A stretch of DNA of 50,985 nucleotides, taken from the NCBI GenBank assembly GCA_028279885.1, contig JANQMX010000014.1, positions 1-50,985 of the forward strand, in the 5' to 3' direction. Each line of letters begins with the position of its first letter. The first letter of the stretch is position 1. A program made the position numbers and the translations under genes. This DNA is from Rhodovibrionaceae bacterium (GTDB lineage: Bacteria > Pseudomonadota > Alphaproteobacteria > Kiloniellales > DSM-21159). The notes below the pieces were generated by a model. It was not told where the DNA came from and made no database searches. It saw only the letters and a list, made by a program, of their open reading frames with translations. Positions 8,551 to 16,153 of this stretch are shown piece by piece.

Positions 8551-9513
8551 CTATTCGCGAACGAAGTTCACGATGGCGTCGATCACCGGCTGGGCTATCG
8601 GCAGGTCCGGTTTGGCGTAGCTGGCGAGATTCAGCGCCGGGTCGCTCGGCGCTTCCTTCAAGACGTGATTGACCCCCTCGATAATGGCCAGCTTGCCGCC
8701 GGTCGCCTCAGCAAGCGCCCTGGCATCGGCGGAGGTCGTCTGGAGGTCAGTCGTGCCGTGGATCACGAGCGTCGGAACGGCAGCGGCCCTGGCCAACTCC
8801 ACAGGGTCGGCCGCCATAACCGAGATCAGAAAGCCCTCCAGGCTCGGATCGAAGAGCCAGGCGAGAGCGGGATGGAAGTGCTTTCGGTCCGCCGGCTGGC
8901 CAGCCTCGAGTTCCCGGATTGCGGCAAGAGCTTGCTCCAGTAGGGGTGCATTGGCAGGGTTCGCCTCTAGCTGCGCCCGGAGCACATCGCCGAAAGCTCG
9001 GCCGGCGCCGGAGACCAGCAGCAGTCCGCAGACATCAGACTGCCCAATTGCGACGGCCGAGACCATCAGCGCACCCTCGGAGTGCCCCAACAAGAACACG
9101 CAGGGCGCACCCGTGGCAGCTCTCGTAACGCGCACCCAAAGGCGATAGTCCGCCGCGTAGCTTTCAACGGTCACCGAATTGGGATCGCCAGCCCCAGCGC
9201 TTGCGAACATGCCGCGCTTGTCGACCCGCACCGTCGAAACGCCTTGCGCCGCGAGTTGCTCGGCTAGGTGCTTGTAGGTGTTGGCGTTCACGCCCAGCGG
9301 GTTGTTTCCATCGCGGTCCGTCGGTCCGGAACCCGGCACGATCAAGACAACCGGGGCGCCTGGCCCAGCATCCAAGAAAAGGCCTGAAAGACCGCCTGCT
9401 TCGAGTTCCGTTTCGGCGATCGCTAGCGGCCCGGCGTCGTCTTCTGCGGCGATCGCACCAGTCCCTCCAAGCCAAGCCGAAAGCAGGAGAAAGGCCAAGC
9501 CAAACCACTTCAT
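8551..9513 (-). CDS. Exported alpha/beta-hydrolase
   Basis: The 320-residue product has a Sec signal peptide (residues 1-22, ending AIAAE). An alpha/beta-hydrolase domain follows: oxyanion-region IVPGSGPTDRDG, nucleophile elbow LLGHSEGA (Ser145), an acid candidate in HGTTDLQT and a catalytic His in GVNHVLKEAP. The family includes esterases, lipases and peptidases of the DUF1100/YqiA-like type; the GPTDRDGN motif is typical of periplasmic hydrolases near peptidase family S9. Substrate unknown. It stands alone and converges with the small gene at 8195-8533. Confidence 0.85.
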   Translation of the reverse strand: MKWFGLAFLLLSAWLGGTGAIAAEDDAGPLAIAETELEAGGLSGLFLDAGPGAPVVLIVPGSGPTDRDGNNPLGVNANTYKHLAEQLAAQGVSTVRVDKRGMFASAGAGDPNSVTVESYAADYRLWVRVTRAATGAPCVFLLGHSEGALMVSAVAIGQSDVCGLLLVSGAGRAFGDVLRAQLEANPANAPLLEQALAAIRELEAGQPADRKHFHPALAWLFDPSLEGFLISVMAADPVELARAAAVPTLVIHGTTDLQTTSADARALAEATGGKLAIIEGVNHVLKEAPSDPALNLASYAKPDLPIAQPVIDAIVNFVRE

Positions 9514-9610
9514 CGTTGCAGCATGCTCTCGGCTTAGCTGACCTCGGTCAGCAGTTCTCTGCGGCGTCGGTTGGACAGCACCCCAACTATACCGAACACC
9601 CTAACGCTAG

Positions 9611-9823
9611 GCACCGCTGATCAGCGATGAGTCGTTCCTTGGCGGTCAAGCGACCTCATTCGACTCCGTCTTCACGGACATGAAGCACGTCGCGGCGACG
9701 CGCTGGGGATGGGTGCCCCTGCCGGAGCCGGCGGCCATCACTCTCTTCGGTTTCGGTCTTTTGGGGTTAGGCTTGGCAGCTTTTCACGGGGCCGGACGGC
9801 GACGGAAGAAGACCGCCGTCTAA
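9611..9823 (+). pseudogene. Remnant of a PEP-CTERM protein
   Basis: An open frame from 9611 to the TAA at 9821-9823 has no plausible start near its beginning but ends with a complete PEP-CTERM sorting signal: VPLPEPAAITLFGFG from 9713, a hydrophobic helix, then the basic tail HGAGRRRKKTAV. Upstream coding potential decays (stop at 9608-9610, no signal peptide). The best reading is the 3' end of a decayed exported, exosortase-sorted protein. An internal ATG at 9680 could only give a 47-residue peptide. Confidence 0.65.
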
Positions 9824-9851
9824 ACAGCGGCGGGCGCAAGCTTTTGCTTGA

Positions 9852-10391
9852 TCAGGAGCCCCGCTTACCGATGTGACGGCGGAAGACCTCTTCCAGGTAC
9901 TCGGCGTCGTTACGGCCGACCAGGGTGCCTTGCCGGTTACCCTCACCATCGAACAGCAGTAAGGTCACGTGGCTGACGCCGTGCGAACGGGCCAGGCTGC
10001 TGCCTTTGGTGGTGCGCGTGTTGGCGACGACATACTGCAGCTCGTCGTCGTCGAAGGCGGAGAGCGCCTTGCGCGTCTCACGCTGCAGGGCGGCGCAGTG
10101 AGTGCACTGCGGGTCGTGGATCTGAACCACGGTCGGGATGCCGTTGCCGATCTGGGTAAAGTCGTCTTCCCGGATGGTGGCCTGAACCTCCTCGACCAGA
10201 TACCAGCCAAGGCCTCCGGCAGCAGCGGTTCCCACAACGGCGAGCGCTGCCGTGCGCATGGCGTCGCGCCGGCTGAACATGGTGCGCGGCTTCTTCGCGC
10301 TCGCCTGCGCTTCAGCGGCCGGCGCTCCAGCCGAGGCAGCCGCGGTCTTGCGGCCTTTGTTGGCTTTGGCCCTGTGCTTCTGTCGCTTCAT
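9852..10391 (-). CDS. Membrane-anchored thioredoxin-like protein
   Basis: The 179-residue product starts MKRQKHRAKANKGRK, a strongly basic and Ala-rich cytoplasmic tail, followed by a TM helix (about 46-65) just after SRRDAMR. A thioredoxin-like domain follows with the redox pair in DPQCTHCAAL (Cys96, Cys99). The CTHC active site differs from the CGPC of thioredoxin. The domain faces the periplasm by the positive-inside rule, so a role in periplasmic disulfide chemistry is likely. Arg-Arg before the helix could also make this a Tat signal anchor. A longer start 12 codons upstream is possible. Confidence 0.7.
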   Translation of the reverse strand: MKRQKHRAKANKGRKTAAASAGAPAAEAQASAKKPRTMFSRRDAMRTAALAVVGTAAAGGLGWYLVEEVQATIREDDFTQIGNGIPTVVQIHDPQCTHCAALQRETRKALSAFDDDELQYVVANTRTTKGSSLARSHGVSHVTLLLFDGEGNRQGTLVGRNDAEYLEEVFRRHIGKRGS

Positions 10392-10690
10392 GCTGCTTGC
10401 AAACCCCCAACTGTACCACCGCCGCAAAATATCACGACCGCCTGGGGGCTATCGTTCAAGTTCCCGAGGCCTCGGTTCACGTTTCCGTGTCTTGGTGGTG
10501 CAGACCGCAATCCCATCCAAGTCTTGGCACTCGAAGTGAGCACGCCGGCTTTCAGGGCCGAAGCCCGGCGCCTGTCCAAGGGCCCGCCCAAGGCCGTCGC
10601 CAGCGACGAACAGCGGGGGACGATCAAGCCTTGATCGATGCGATCTCGGACCGAGCGGGTGCATGCGGCGCACCGTACGATGCGGGAAGA
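10392..10690. other. Spacer without recognisable gene
   Basis: About 300 bases lie between the thioredoxin-like gene and vapC. Reading frames here lack start sites and family resemblance. Only short palindromes such as CCGAGGCCTCGG are visible. Confidence 0.5.
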
Positions 10691-11056
10691 CTAGTTGCGG
10701 TGCGCAATGCTCAGGGCGTCCGCGGCGTTCTGGAGGCGCTTGTCGCGAGTCCAGAGTCTGGCCCTGCCGTGCAGCCGAACAGCCGCCAAGAGATGCACGT
10801 CCACATAGCCGATACCGCGTCCGGAAAGCGCGTTCCGGTCGATGAAGTGCAGGACTTCGCTGTCTGTGGCAACAGCGCTCGGAGGCAGCTCCGCAAGAGA
10901 CCCCAGAACTGCGTCTCGCTGCTTCAGATTGCCCAGTGCAAGCTCGCCGATCACGAAGGGATGGATAAGAACCAAGCCATTCTCGAGCAACTTTACCAAT
11001 TCTGGTTCGCCAGCCCGGAGGTGGTCGACCCAAACCGAGGTGTCGACAAGAATCAT
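10691..11056 (-). CDS. vapC: VapC-type PIN-domain toxin
   Basis: This is the toxin ribonuclease of a type II toxin-antitoxin pair. The 121-residue product opens with MILVDTSVWVDHLR, whose Asp5 is the first metal ligand. Further PIN acidic residues occur in IGELALGN, GYVDVHLLAA and LWTRDKRL, giving the usual quartet that binds magnesium and cleaves RNA (often tRNA). It follows vapB after 13 bases. Confidence 0.93.
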   Translation of the reverse strand: MILVDTSVWVDHLRAGEPELVKLLENGLVLIHPFVIGELALGNLKQRDAVLGSLAELPPSAVATDSEVLHFIDRNALSGRGIGYVDVHLLAAVRLHGRARLWTRDKRLQNAADALSIAHRN

Positions 11057-11069
11057 TCAGACGGAAAGC

Positions 11070-11264
11070 TCATGCGGCCGGACGCCGACGCTTGGGAGCC
11101 TCCAGCTCTGGCTCGCTGCCACCGAGCCGCGCCAAGCGGCGCGCGCTCTCCCGCTCGATCAGAGCTTTAAGCGCTTCGCGCATCAGAGCGGACTTTTCCT
11201 TGAGGCCGGTCAACTCCTGGGCCTTGGCCACAGCCTCATCATCGAGCGTCAGTGTCGTCCGCAT
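11070..11264 (-). CDS. vapB: VapB-type antitoxin
   Basis: This 64-residue protein starts MRTTLTLDDEAVAKA, the standard opening of the VapB/DUF2191 ribbon-helix-helix antitoxins. The N-terminal strand and two helices bind the operator; the Arg/Glu-rich C-terminus (LIERESARRLARLGG) wraps the toxin. Three ATGs are possible (11279, 11267, 11264); the last is chosen by family N-termini and a GAGAAG site just upstream. Upstream gene of the vapBC operon. Confidence 0.88.
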   Translation of the reverse strand: MRTTLTLDDEAVAKAQELTGLKEKSALMREALKALIERESARRLARLGGSEPELEAPKRRRPAA

Positions 11265-11300
11265 CATCGCTTCTCGCATGTCTCGAAACGGTCGCTATAG

Positions 11301-11329
11301 GCATCAAAAATAGCATCAAACGATGTCAA
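11301..11329 (-). promoter_or_regulatory. Candidate vapBC promoter/operator with direct repeats
   Basis: Two copies of GCATCAAA lie at 11301-11308 and 11313-11320, 12 bases apart, next to a TTGACA-like -35 hexamer on the minus strand (complement of 11324-11329). This is where a VapB or VapBC autorepressor would bind. A -10 hexamer at good spacing was not found, so the promoter assignment is weak. Confidence 0.35.
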
Positions 11330-11360
11330 TTTCAATGACAAGCAACGCTGCTGATCAACG

Positions 11361-11726
11361 CTATGAACTGCTGCTGGCTTGCCCCTCCGCGACGAATAAC
11401 GCCAGCCAGACGGTGGGCTCGTCGGGCGCGGTCCAGGCAACCCGGTGCCGCAGGTGCGGGGCGAGGTAGAGGTAGTCGCCGGGGCCGAGCACCCGGTCTT
11501 CGGTTTCGCCATCCAGGCGCAGGCGGGCCTGCCCGCGCAGCACCATGACCCACTCGCCGTCGTCCTGATCATACCAATAGCCGGGCGGCGAAGCCTGACC
11601 GTGGGAGACAATGCGCTCCAGGCGCAGGCCCGGCCGTTCGAGCAGGACCTCGATGTGCTCTTCTTCGGCGGGCTGCGGCAGCACCGTGAAGAGGTTGAGG
11701 AGCGGGGGCGGCGGGTCGCTGATCAT
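11361..11726 (-). CDS. Cupin-domain protein
   Basis: The 121-residue product starts MISDPPPPLLNLF and is a single cupin barrel. Motif 1 (PPGYWYDQDDGEWVMVLRG) has Glu where the metal-binding pattern has it but lacks one of the usual histidines. Motif 2 is LGPGDYLYLAPHLRHRV with His. The best resemblance is to small standalone cupins annotated as phosphoribosylaminoimidazole-carboxylase-like or ectoine-synthase-like, and no enzymatic role can be assigned. The gene is divergent from sbtB. Confidence 0.75.
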   Translation of the reverse strand: MISDPPPPLLNLFTVLPQPAEEEHIEVLLERPGLRLERIVSHGQASPPGYWYDQDDGEWVMVLRGQARLRLDGETEDRVLGPGDYLYLAPHLRHRVAWTAPDEPTVWLALFVAEGQASSSS

Positions 11727-11804
11727 CCTGCATGACTTTCGAGCTGCTTGACCCCGGCCCAGGCGCTGCCTACCAGGGATGGCGGACGCCATGAGAGCCA
11801 GGCC

Positions 11805-12119
11805 ATGACCTACAAAGCCACGAAAATCGTGATCATCACAGAGAAGATCATCCTCGATGGGGTCACCAAGATCATCGAGGAGGCGGGCGCCAGCGGCTAT
11901 ACCATCGTCACGGCCGGCGGAAAGGGCAGCCGCGGCATCCGGCCCTCTGGCGGGCCGCTGGTGGTGGATGCCTTCTCCAACATCAAGATCGAGGTGATCA
12001 CGGCAACCCGCGAGATGGGCGAGGCCATCGCCGATGCAGTGGCCGCCGAGTACTTCAAGAACTACTCGGGCATCACCTACCTGGAAGAGGTCGAGATCCT
12101 GCGCCCGCACAAGTTCTAG
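11805..12119 (+). CDS. sbtB: PII-like signalling protein, SbtB type
   Basis: The 104-residue product has the PII ferredoxin-like fold: strand KIVIITEKI, helix [14 protein letters not shown]-loop region [14 protein letters not shown] and a second beta-alpha unit [17 protein letters not shown]. It lacks the Tyr51 uridylylation site context of GlnB and the C-terminal Cys pair of some cyanobacterial SbtB. SbtB proteins bind adenine nucleotides including cAMP and regulate the bicarbonate transporter SbtA, which is encoded 0.7 kb away on the other strand. That proximity is the main reason for the SbtB call. Confidence 0.78.
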   Translation: MTYKATKIVIITEKIILDGVTKIIEEAGASGYTIVTAGGKGSRGIRPSGGPLVVDAFSNIKIEVITATREMGEAIADAVAAEYFKNYSGITYLEEVEILRPHKF

Positions 12120-12124
12120 CGCCT

Positions 12125-12784
12125 TCAGGCTTGGCGCTTGAGCGCCCGCAGCAGGGGGTGGAGGACGAGTCCGGCGAAGTCGGGCGCGACATGGGCCACG
12201 ATGTTGGCCAGCAGATCCCCATGCCAGAGGAAGAAGAGGGTGAGCGCGCCGCCGGAGATCGTCGTGGTCAGCGCCGGCCCGATTCCCCAGAGTGGAATAT
12301 GCGCGAGGCCGAAAAGCAGCACGACGATGAGGCCGGCGAGCCAGGGGCTGCCAAGCAAGACGCCCAGACGCTCTAGGGCATAGCCGCGATAGAGGATTTC
12401 TTCGACAACGCCGCCGACCAGCACGGCGAGCACGAGGTACCAGAGCGGCAGGCTGCTAAGCCGGGCCAGGGTCGGCGCGAAGCCGGCGAGGCCGAGCCAA
12501 CCCGGCAGGCGCAGCAGCAGCGGACCGAGCAGCAGGATGAAAAAGGCCGCCATGCCGGCGCCCCAGGCGAGGGTCGACCAGCCCGGCGGCCGCAGGCCGA
12601 TCGAGCTGAGGGGCTGTTCCTCCCACAGCAGCACAATGGCAATGACCGCGGCGGCCAGACCGGCGAGCAGCGCCTGGCCGAGCAGCAGACTGCCGAGCGT
12701 GTAAGAGCCGCGCCCAAGAAGCGCGATGAGCGACGGCCCTGCGAGAGCCAGCAGCAGGCCGACAAGCGTCGCTGCCTCGACCAT
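12125..12784 (-). CDS. CPBP-family intramembrane metalloprotease
   Basis: The 219-residue, multi-spanning protein carries the CPBP/Abi (CAAX protease and bacteriocin-processing) motifs: VVEEILYRG (the paired glutamates and Arg of motif 1), FGLAHIPLW (His of motif 2) and a late LLANIVAHVAPDF. In this family these residues bind the metal in the membrane. It follows sbtA with a 12-base gap, so it is part of the sbtA operon; a processing or membrane-protein quality role for the transporter is only inferred. Confidence 0.85.
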   Translation of the reverse strand: MVEAATLVGLLLALAGPSLIALLGRGSYTLGSLLLGQALLAGLAAAVIAIVLLWEEQPLSSIGLRPPGWSTLAWGAGMAAFFILLLGPLLLRLPGWLGLAGFAPTLARLSSLPLWYLVLAVLVGGVVEEILYRGYALERLGVLLGSPWLAGLIVVLLFGLAHIPLWGIGPALTTTISGGALTLFFLWHGDLLANIVAHVAPDFAGLVLHPLLRALKRQA

Positions 12785-12796
12785 CTTCGGCCGACC

Positions 12797-13804
12797 TCAG
12801 ATATCGAAGACGGCATAGCCCAGGGCAATGAACATGGGGATGCCGATGGCGATGGCGACCGGGGTGCCGATACTGGTCGAAGAGCCGATGTAGGACGAAG
12901 GATTGGCCGAGGGGATGCCGGCGCGCAGGGTCGGCGGGCCGGAGATGTCGGAGCTTGAGCCGGCCAACACGGCCAGCAGGATGACTCCGCCGGGGCTGAA
13001 GCCGGTGGCGAGGTGGGCTAGGTAGCCGAGGCCGAAAGCGATGAGTCCGTGGACCAGCGGCGCCAGCGCCCCATAGACCACATACCAGTGCGCCACCTTG
13101 CGTAGCTCGTTGAGCCGCGCATAAGCCTCCATTCCCATGATCAGCATGAGGATCGAGAGCAGGCCGCGGAAAAGGGGATCGTAAAACTGCTCGAAGACCG
13201 GGCCAGGGCGGGTCAGAAGGCCTAGCGCCAGACCGAGCAGCAGGGCCGAGAGGGCCGAACCGCGCAAACTCTCCTTGATGATGGGCCAGATCTCGACCTT
13301 GCCGTTGCCGCCGTTCTCGCGCTTCTTCAGGTAAAGGTCGGCCAGCACGATGGCCAGCACCAGGGCCGGGATATCCATGAAGGGATAGAGCGCCGGCACC
13401 CAGGCTTCGTAGACGATACCGTCATTCTCCAGCAGGACCATGGCGGCAGCCAGGGTGGAGGCGCTAACCGCACCGAACAGCCCGGCCGTGGCGATGCCGT
13501 CCTCGGTCTTCACTCCGGGCAGCATGGCGATGGTCACCCGTCCCAGCAGCACGATGCCGCAGCCGAGGACGATCGAGAAGAAAGCCGGCAGCAGCATCTC
13601 GCTGACATCGGCTTCGCGGATTTCGATGCCGCCGTTGATGCCGATGCGCATTAGCAGCATGAAGACAGCGAACTTGTAGATGGCGTCGGGGATCTCAAGC
13701 TTGCTGCCGAGGGCGGCGATGACCATGCCGCCGATCAGGAAGGCGAGGGCAGGGGACTGGAACTGAGTGACGAACCGCGTCGCAAAATCCAACAGAAGGT
13801 CCAT
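12797..13804 (-). CDS. sbtA: Sodium-dependent bicarbonate transporter, SbtA
   Basis: SbtA is a high-affinity Na+/HCO3- symporter. The 335-residue product starts MDLLLDFATRFVTQ and continues LAFLIGGMVIAALGSKLEIP, a close match to the SbtA N-terminus, and has about ten membrane segments in two repeats. Conserved Ser/Gly regions occur at FGAVSASTLAAA and LAGSSSDISGPPTLRAG, the substrate-binding crossover helices. A TTG start 7 codons upstream is possible, but the ATG fits the family. Neighbours are a CPBP protease in the same operon and an SbtB-like PII protein. Confidence 0.9.
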   Translation of the reverse strand: MDLLLDFATRFVTQFQSPALAFLIGGMVIAALGSKLEIPDAIYKFAVFMLLMRIGINGGIEIREADVSEMLLPAFFSIVLGCGIVLLGRVTIAMLPGVKTEDGIATAGLFGAVSASTLAAAMVLLENDGIVYEAWVPALYPFMDIPALVLAIVLADLYLKKRENGGNGKVEIWPIIKESLRGSALSALLLGLALGLLTRPGPVFEQFYDPLFRGLLSILMLIMGMEAYARLNELRKVAHWYVVYGALAPLVHGLIAFGLGYLAHLATGFSPGGVILLAVLAGSSSDISGPPTLRAGIPSANPSSYIGSSTSIGTPVAIAIGIPMFIALGYAVFDI

Positions 13805-13953
13805 GGCCTCGCCGATACCCGCCAATTGCCTGTAAGGTTTGCGGGTATCGTCTGTGCCCCTGTGACGTCAAGGGCCGACCCTGTGGCCAAAGGCGCTGCA
13901 GCGTCTTTTCAAAGTAGCCGCAGACGGCTAACTGACCACTGACCGCGACGATC

Positions 13954-14760
13954 GTGCCGAAGGCACGGAGCTTTGACGTGCCGGACGGCGTGCGTATTCA
14001 GTTCACCCACACGGACCCGGACGGGCGAACGCATTTCGATGACGAGACCCTTCCTTTCACGGGCGGAGAGGGTCCGCTGAAGGTCACGCACTCGCTGCCA
14101 GCGACCAGCATCAGCTTCCGCGAGACGCCGGGCGACTTCCGCTTCGACTTCCACCGGGCGTCCCGGCGTCAGCTGGTCTTGGTGACCTCCGGCGGCCTGG
14201 AGGTCACGGCCGGCTCCGGCGAGACACGGACGTTTCGCCCCGGCGATATCCTCTCGCTCGGCGATACCTGGGGGCAGGGCCATGTCAGCCGCGCGCTGGA
14301 CAGCAAGCCCCTGACCGCCGCCTTCGTGAACCTGGACGAGGAGGTGTTGATCGACCGCCGCGAAGGCACCGACCAACCGGACGAAAGCGGCGTCGACTTT
14401 CTGCACAATCAGGAGACCGAAGAGGGCGTCTCCTTCTTCGAACGCAAGCGGCTGCCCTTCGTCGTCCGCCGGCCGGAAGGACGGGCCACCGACGACATCC
14501 CGCTCACCGCCTTCCAGTTCGCCTGGGCGGCGGGCGACCTGGCCTATGACTGGCATCCCGCGCCGCAACGGCAGATCGTGCTGGTTTTGACTGGCGGACT
14601 GGCGATGGACTACGGCGACGGCTCCTCGGCAGTGGTCCCGCCCGGAGGAGTCCTGGTCGGAGAAGACACGGAGGGCCGGGGGCACATCACGCGCGCGCTT
14701 GAGGGCGCGCCGCGGCTGTCGCTCTTCGCGCATCTGGCCGACTCAGCGCGTTTCCGATAA
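13954..14760 (+). CDS. Bicupin protein of unknown function
   Basis: The 268-residue product contains two cupin-like halves. The first has FDFHRASRRQLVLVTSG (about residues 64-80) and RPGDILSLGDTWGQGH; the second has YDWHPAPQRQIVLVLTGG and PPGGVLVGEDTEGRGH. Each half keeps the His-x-n and Gly-rich turns of a cupin barrel, so this is an internal duplication or fused pair. The start is GTG with no strong ribosome-binding site. No enzyme family could be named. An AT-rich hairpin follows the gene. Confidence 0.72.
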   Translation: MPKARSFDVPDGVRIQFTHTDPDGRTHFDDETLPFTGGEGPLKVTHSLPATSISFRETPGDFRFDFHRASRRQLVLVTSGGLEVTAGSGETRTFRPGDILSLGDTWGQGHVSRALDSKPLTAAFVNLDEEVLIDRREGTDQPDESGVDFLHNQETEEGVSFFERKRLPFVVRRPEGRATDDIPLTAFQFAWAAGDLAYDWHPAPQRQIVLVLTGGLAMDYGDGSSAVVPPGGVLVGEDTEGRGHITRALEGAPRLSLFAHLADSARFR

Positions 14761-14800
14761 AATAGAGTCGCTACTCCTGAGCATTATCGGCCGGTCACGC

Positions 14801-14831
14801 GCAGATAAGACCGTAAGTTATCTGCTTGTTT
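14801..14831 (+). terminator. Hairpin followed by T-rich run
   Basis: GCAGATAA (14801-14808) pairs perfectly with TTATCTGC (14818-14825) across a 9-base loop and is followed by TTGTTTTC. This looks like an intrinsic terminator for the bicupin gene. Because it lies in the leader of the GntR regulator it could instead be an operator. Confidence 0.5.
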
Positions 14832-14895
14832 TCTGTATCGATCTCTAGAGAATACGCCCTTCGCTGTTCTACACGGCAGTAAAGAGAGAAAAGAG

Positions 14896-15534
14896 TTGGA
14901 CGAGCACACGAAAAGCCGTGTCGACGTGATTTACGACACTCTGCGCGAACGAATCTGTCTAGGGGACTACGAGAACGGGCAGATCCTCTACGAGGGCGAG
15001 TTGGGCCGCGAGTTTTCGGTGAGCCGCACGCCCATTCGTCAGGTCCTGCAACGGCTCGCCTTTGACAAACTGGCCACCGTGCGCGCGGGCGTCGGAACCG
15101 CCGTAACCGGAGGCGACCCGGAGATGCTGCAACGCAGCCTGCAAATCCGGGCGCGCATACATGACCTTATCGCCGATTTGGCCGTGGTCCGCAGCGAGCC
15201 TGATATCAAAGCCACGGCCGAGTTCGTCCAGTTCAAGGCGGACAAGCTGGAAGGGGCCTCTACACGCGCACAGTTCTGGGGTGTCTACCGGGACCTGCAG
15301 GCAATGACGAATCAGATCATCGACGACGACCTGCTTAGAAACGTGGATGAAATGATCTTCTTCCGCACGGCGCCAGCGCTGATGCGCGCAGCAAGCCAGG
15401 ATATGAGCCCAGCCGTCGCGGCATTGCAGGGCGAAGTCGCTGCGGTCGCCGAACGGATTATGGCCGATGACCCGATCGGTGCATTCGCCGCGCGTAGCGC
15501 GCAACTTCCGGCTTACAGCGCACTCTTGCCGTAG
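14896..15534 (+). CDS. GntR-family transcriptional regulator (FadR subfamily)
   Basis: The 212-residue product starts at a TTG preceded by a purine-rich GAGAGAAAAGAG. The N-terminal winged helix covers about residues 7-70: VIYDTLRERICLGDY, YEGELGREFSVSRTPIRQVL with the recognition helix, then LATVRAGVGTAV. The C-terminal all-helical FCD-like domain has IRARIHDLIADLA. It is adjacent to a phosphatase/ABC importer cluster whose two promoter regions share a palindrome (17250-17261 and 19525-19536) and probably controls that cluster. Its 3' end overlaps the convergent phosphatase gene by 22 bases. Confidence 0.85.
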   Translation: MDEHTKSRVDVIYDTLRERICLGDYENGQILYEGELGREFSVSRTPIRQVLQRLAFDKLATVRAGVGTAVTGGDPEMLQRSLQIRARIHDLIADLAVVRSEPDIKATAEFVQFKADKLEGASTRAQFWGVYRDLQAMTNQIIDDDLLRNVDEMIFFRTAPALMRAASQDMSPAVAALQGEVAAVAERIMADDPIGAFAARSAQLPAYSALLP

Positions 15535-16061
15535 CGTTCCGCCGGCCCGGAAGCCGTTGCTAGGAAGTGAAGCTGGTCCTCCGTTTCTATGGCGTTAGGC
15601 AATGCGGAGCGGACAGCATGCAAGGCGCTATCCGGGGCCAAGCCGAGACGGACCAACAGATAGGCTGCCATCAAGGGGCTGCGCCCTTCGCCGGCCAGGC
15701 AGTGAACTGCGACCCCGCCGCCGCGGCGCAGGATCGCGATCGCTCGGGTTTCGATGGGCTGCCAGCGCCGCAAGAAATCCGCATCCGGCGCCGTGAAGTC
15801 CGGCAAGGGGCAGCGTTCAACGGCGATCCGGTATCGGGCCGCCGCGTCCTCGACATCTCCATAGTCGATGTCCTGGATCTCAGCGTCCTCGATGACAGCG
15901 GCGAGAAGCTCGACCCCCTTTTCGGCCAAGCCACACATGGTCTCGTCCAAAGCGTCATCATCGATTGAAAGCCCGCCGTGCGCCTCAACAAGAAGCCCGG
16001 GGCAGGGCCCAAAAAACAAACGCCATGGCGTTTCAGCCGCGGCTGGTAAGAACCGGGCCAT
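15513..16061 (-). CDS. Dual-specificity-type phosphatase (copy 1)
   Basis: The 182-residue product has the protein tyrosine/dual-specificity phosphatase P-loop HCLAGEGRSP (nucleophile Cys121, phosphate-binding Arg127) and a WPD-like general-acid loop PLPDFTAPD (Asp88). It resembles the atypical CDKN3-like bacterial group rather than low-molecular-weight tyrosine phosphatases. It is last in an operon with an amino-acid ABC importer. A second member with the same PDxxAPD loop lies on the other side of that importer (19561-20124). This setting argues for action on an imported phosphorylated small molecule or on a regulatory protein; neither is shown. Confidence 0.85.
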   Translation of the reverse strand: MARFLPAAAETPWRLFFGPCPGLLVEAHGGLSIDDDALDETMCGLAEKGVELLAAVIEDAEIQDIDYGDVEDAAARYRIAVERCPLPDFTAPDADFLRRWQPIETRAIAILRRGGGVAVHCLAGEGRSPLMAAYLLVRLGLAPDSALHAVRSALPNAIETEDQLHFLATASGPAERYGKSAL

Positions 16062-16065
16062 CGCA

Positions 16066-16094
16066 ACCTCGCCTCCACTGCCGAAAGGCGAGGT
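16066..16094 (-). promoter_or_regulatory. Intercistronic hairpin covering the phosphatase ribosome-binding site
   Basis: ACCTCGCCT (16066-16074) and AGGCGAGGT (16086-16094) form a 9-bp perfect inverted repeat. On the transcript the 3' arm contains the purine-rich GGAGGCGAGG, a few bases before the phosphatase ATG at 16061. Folding would hide the ribosome-binding site. It also sits 3' of the binding-protein gene, where stabilising hairpins are frequent. Confidence 0.5.
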
Positions 16095-16153
16095 CTACGA
16101 TGGCCGGTCCGGAAACGAAATCAAAAAGGCGAAGACCGTGCCGTCGTCCGCGA

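Noticed and set aside
9514-9610. Continuation of the PEP-CTERM gene upstream
   Set aside because: The frame is closed by a stop at 9608-9610 and the sequence above has no signal peptide or similarity; only the 3' remnant is supported.
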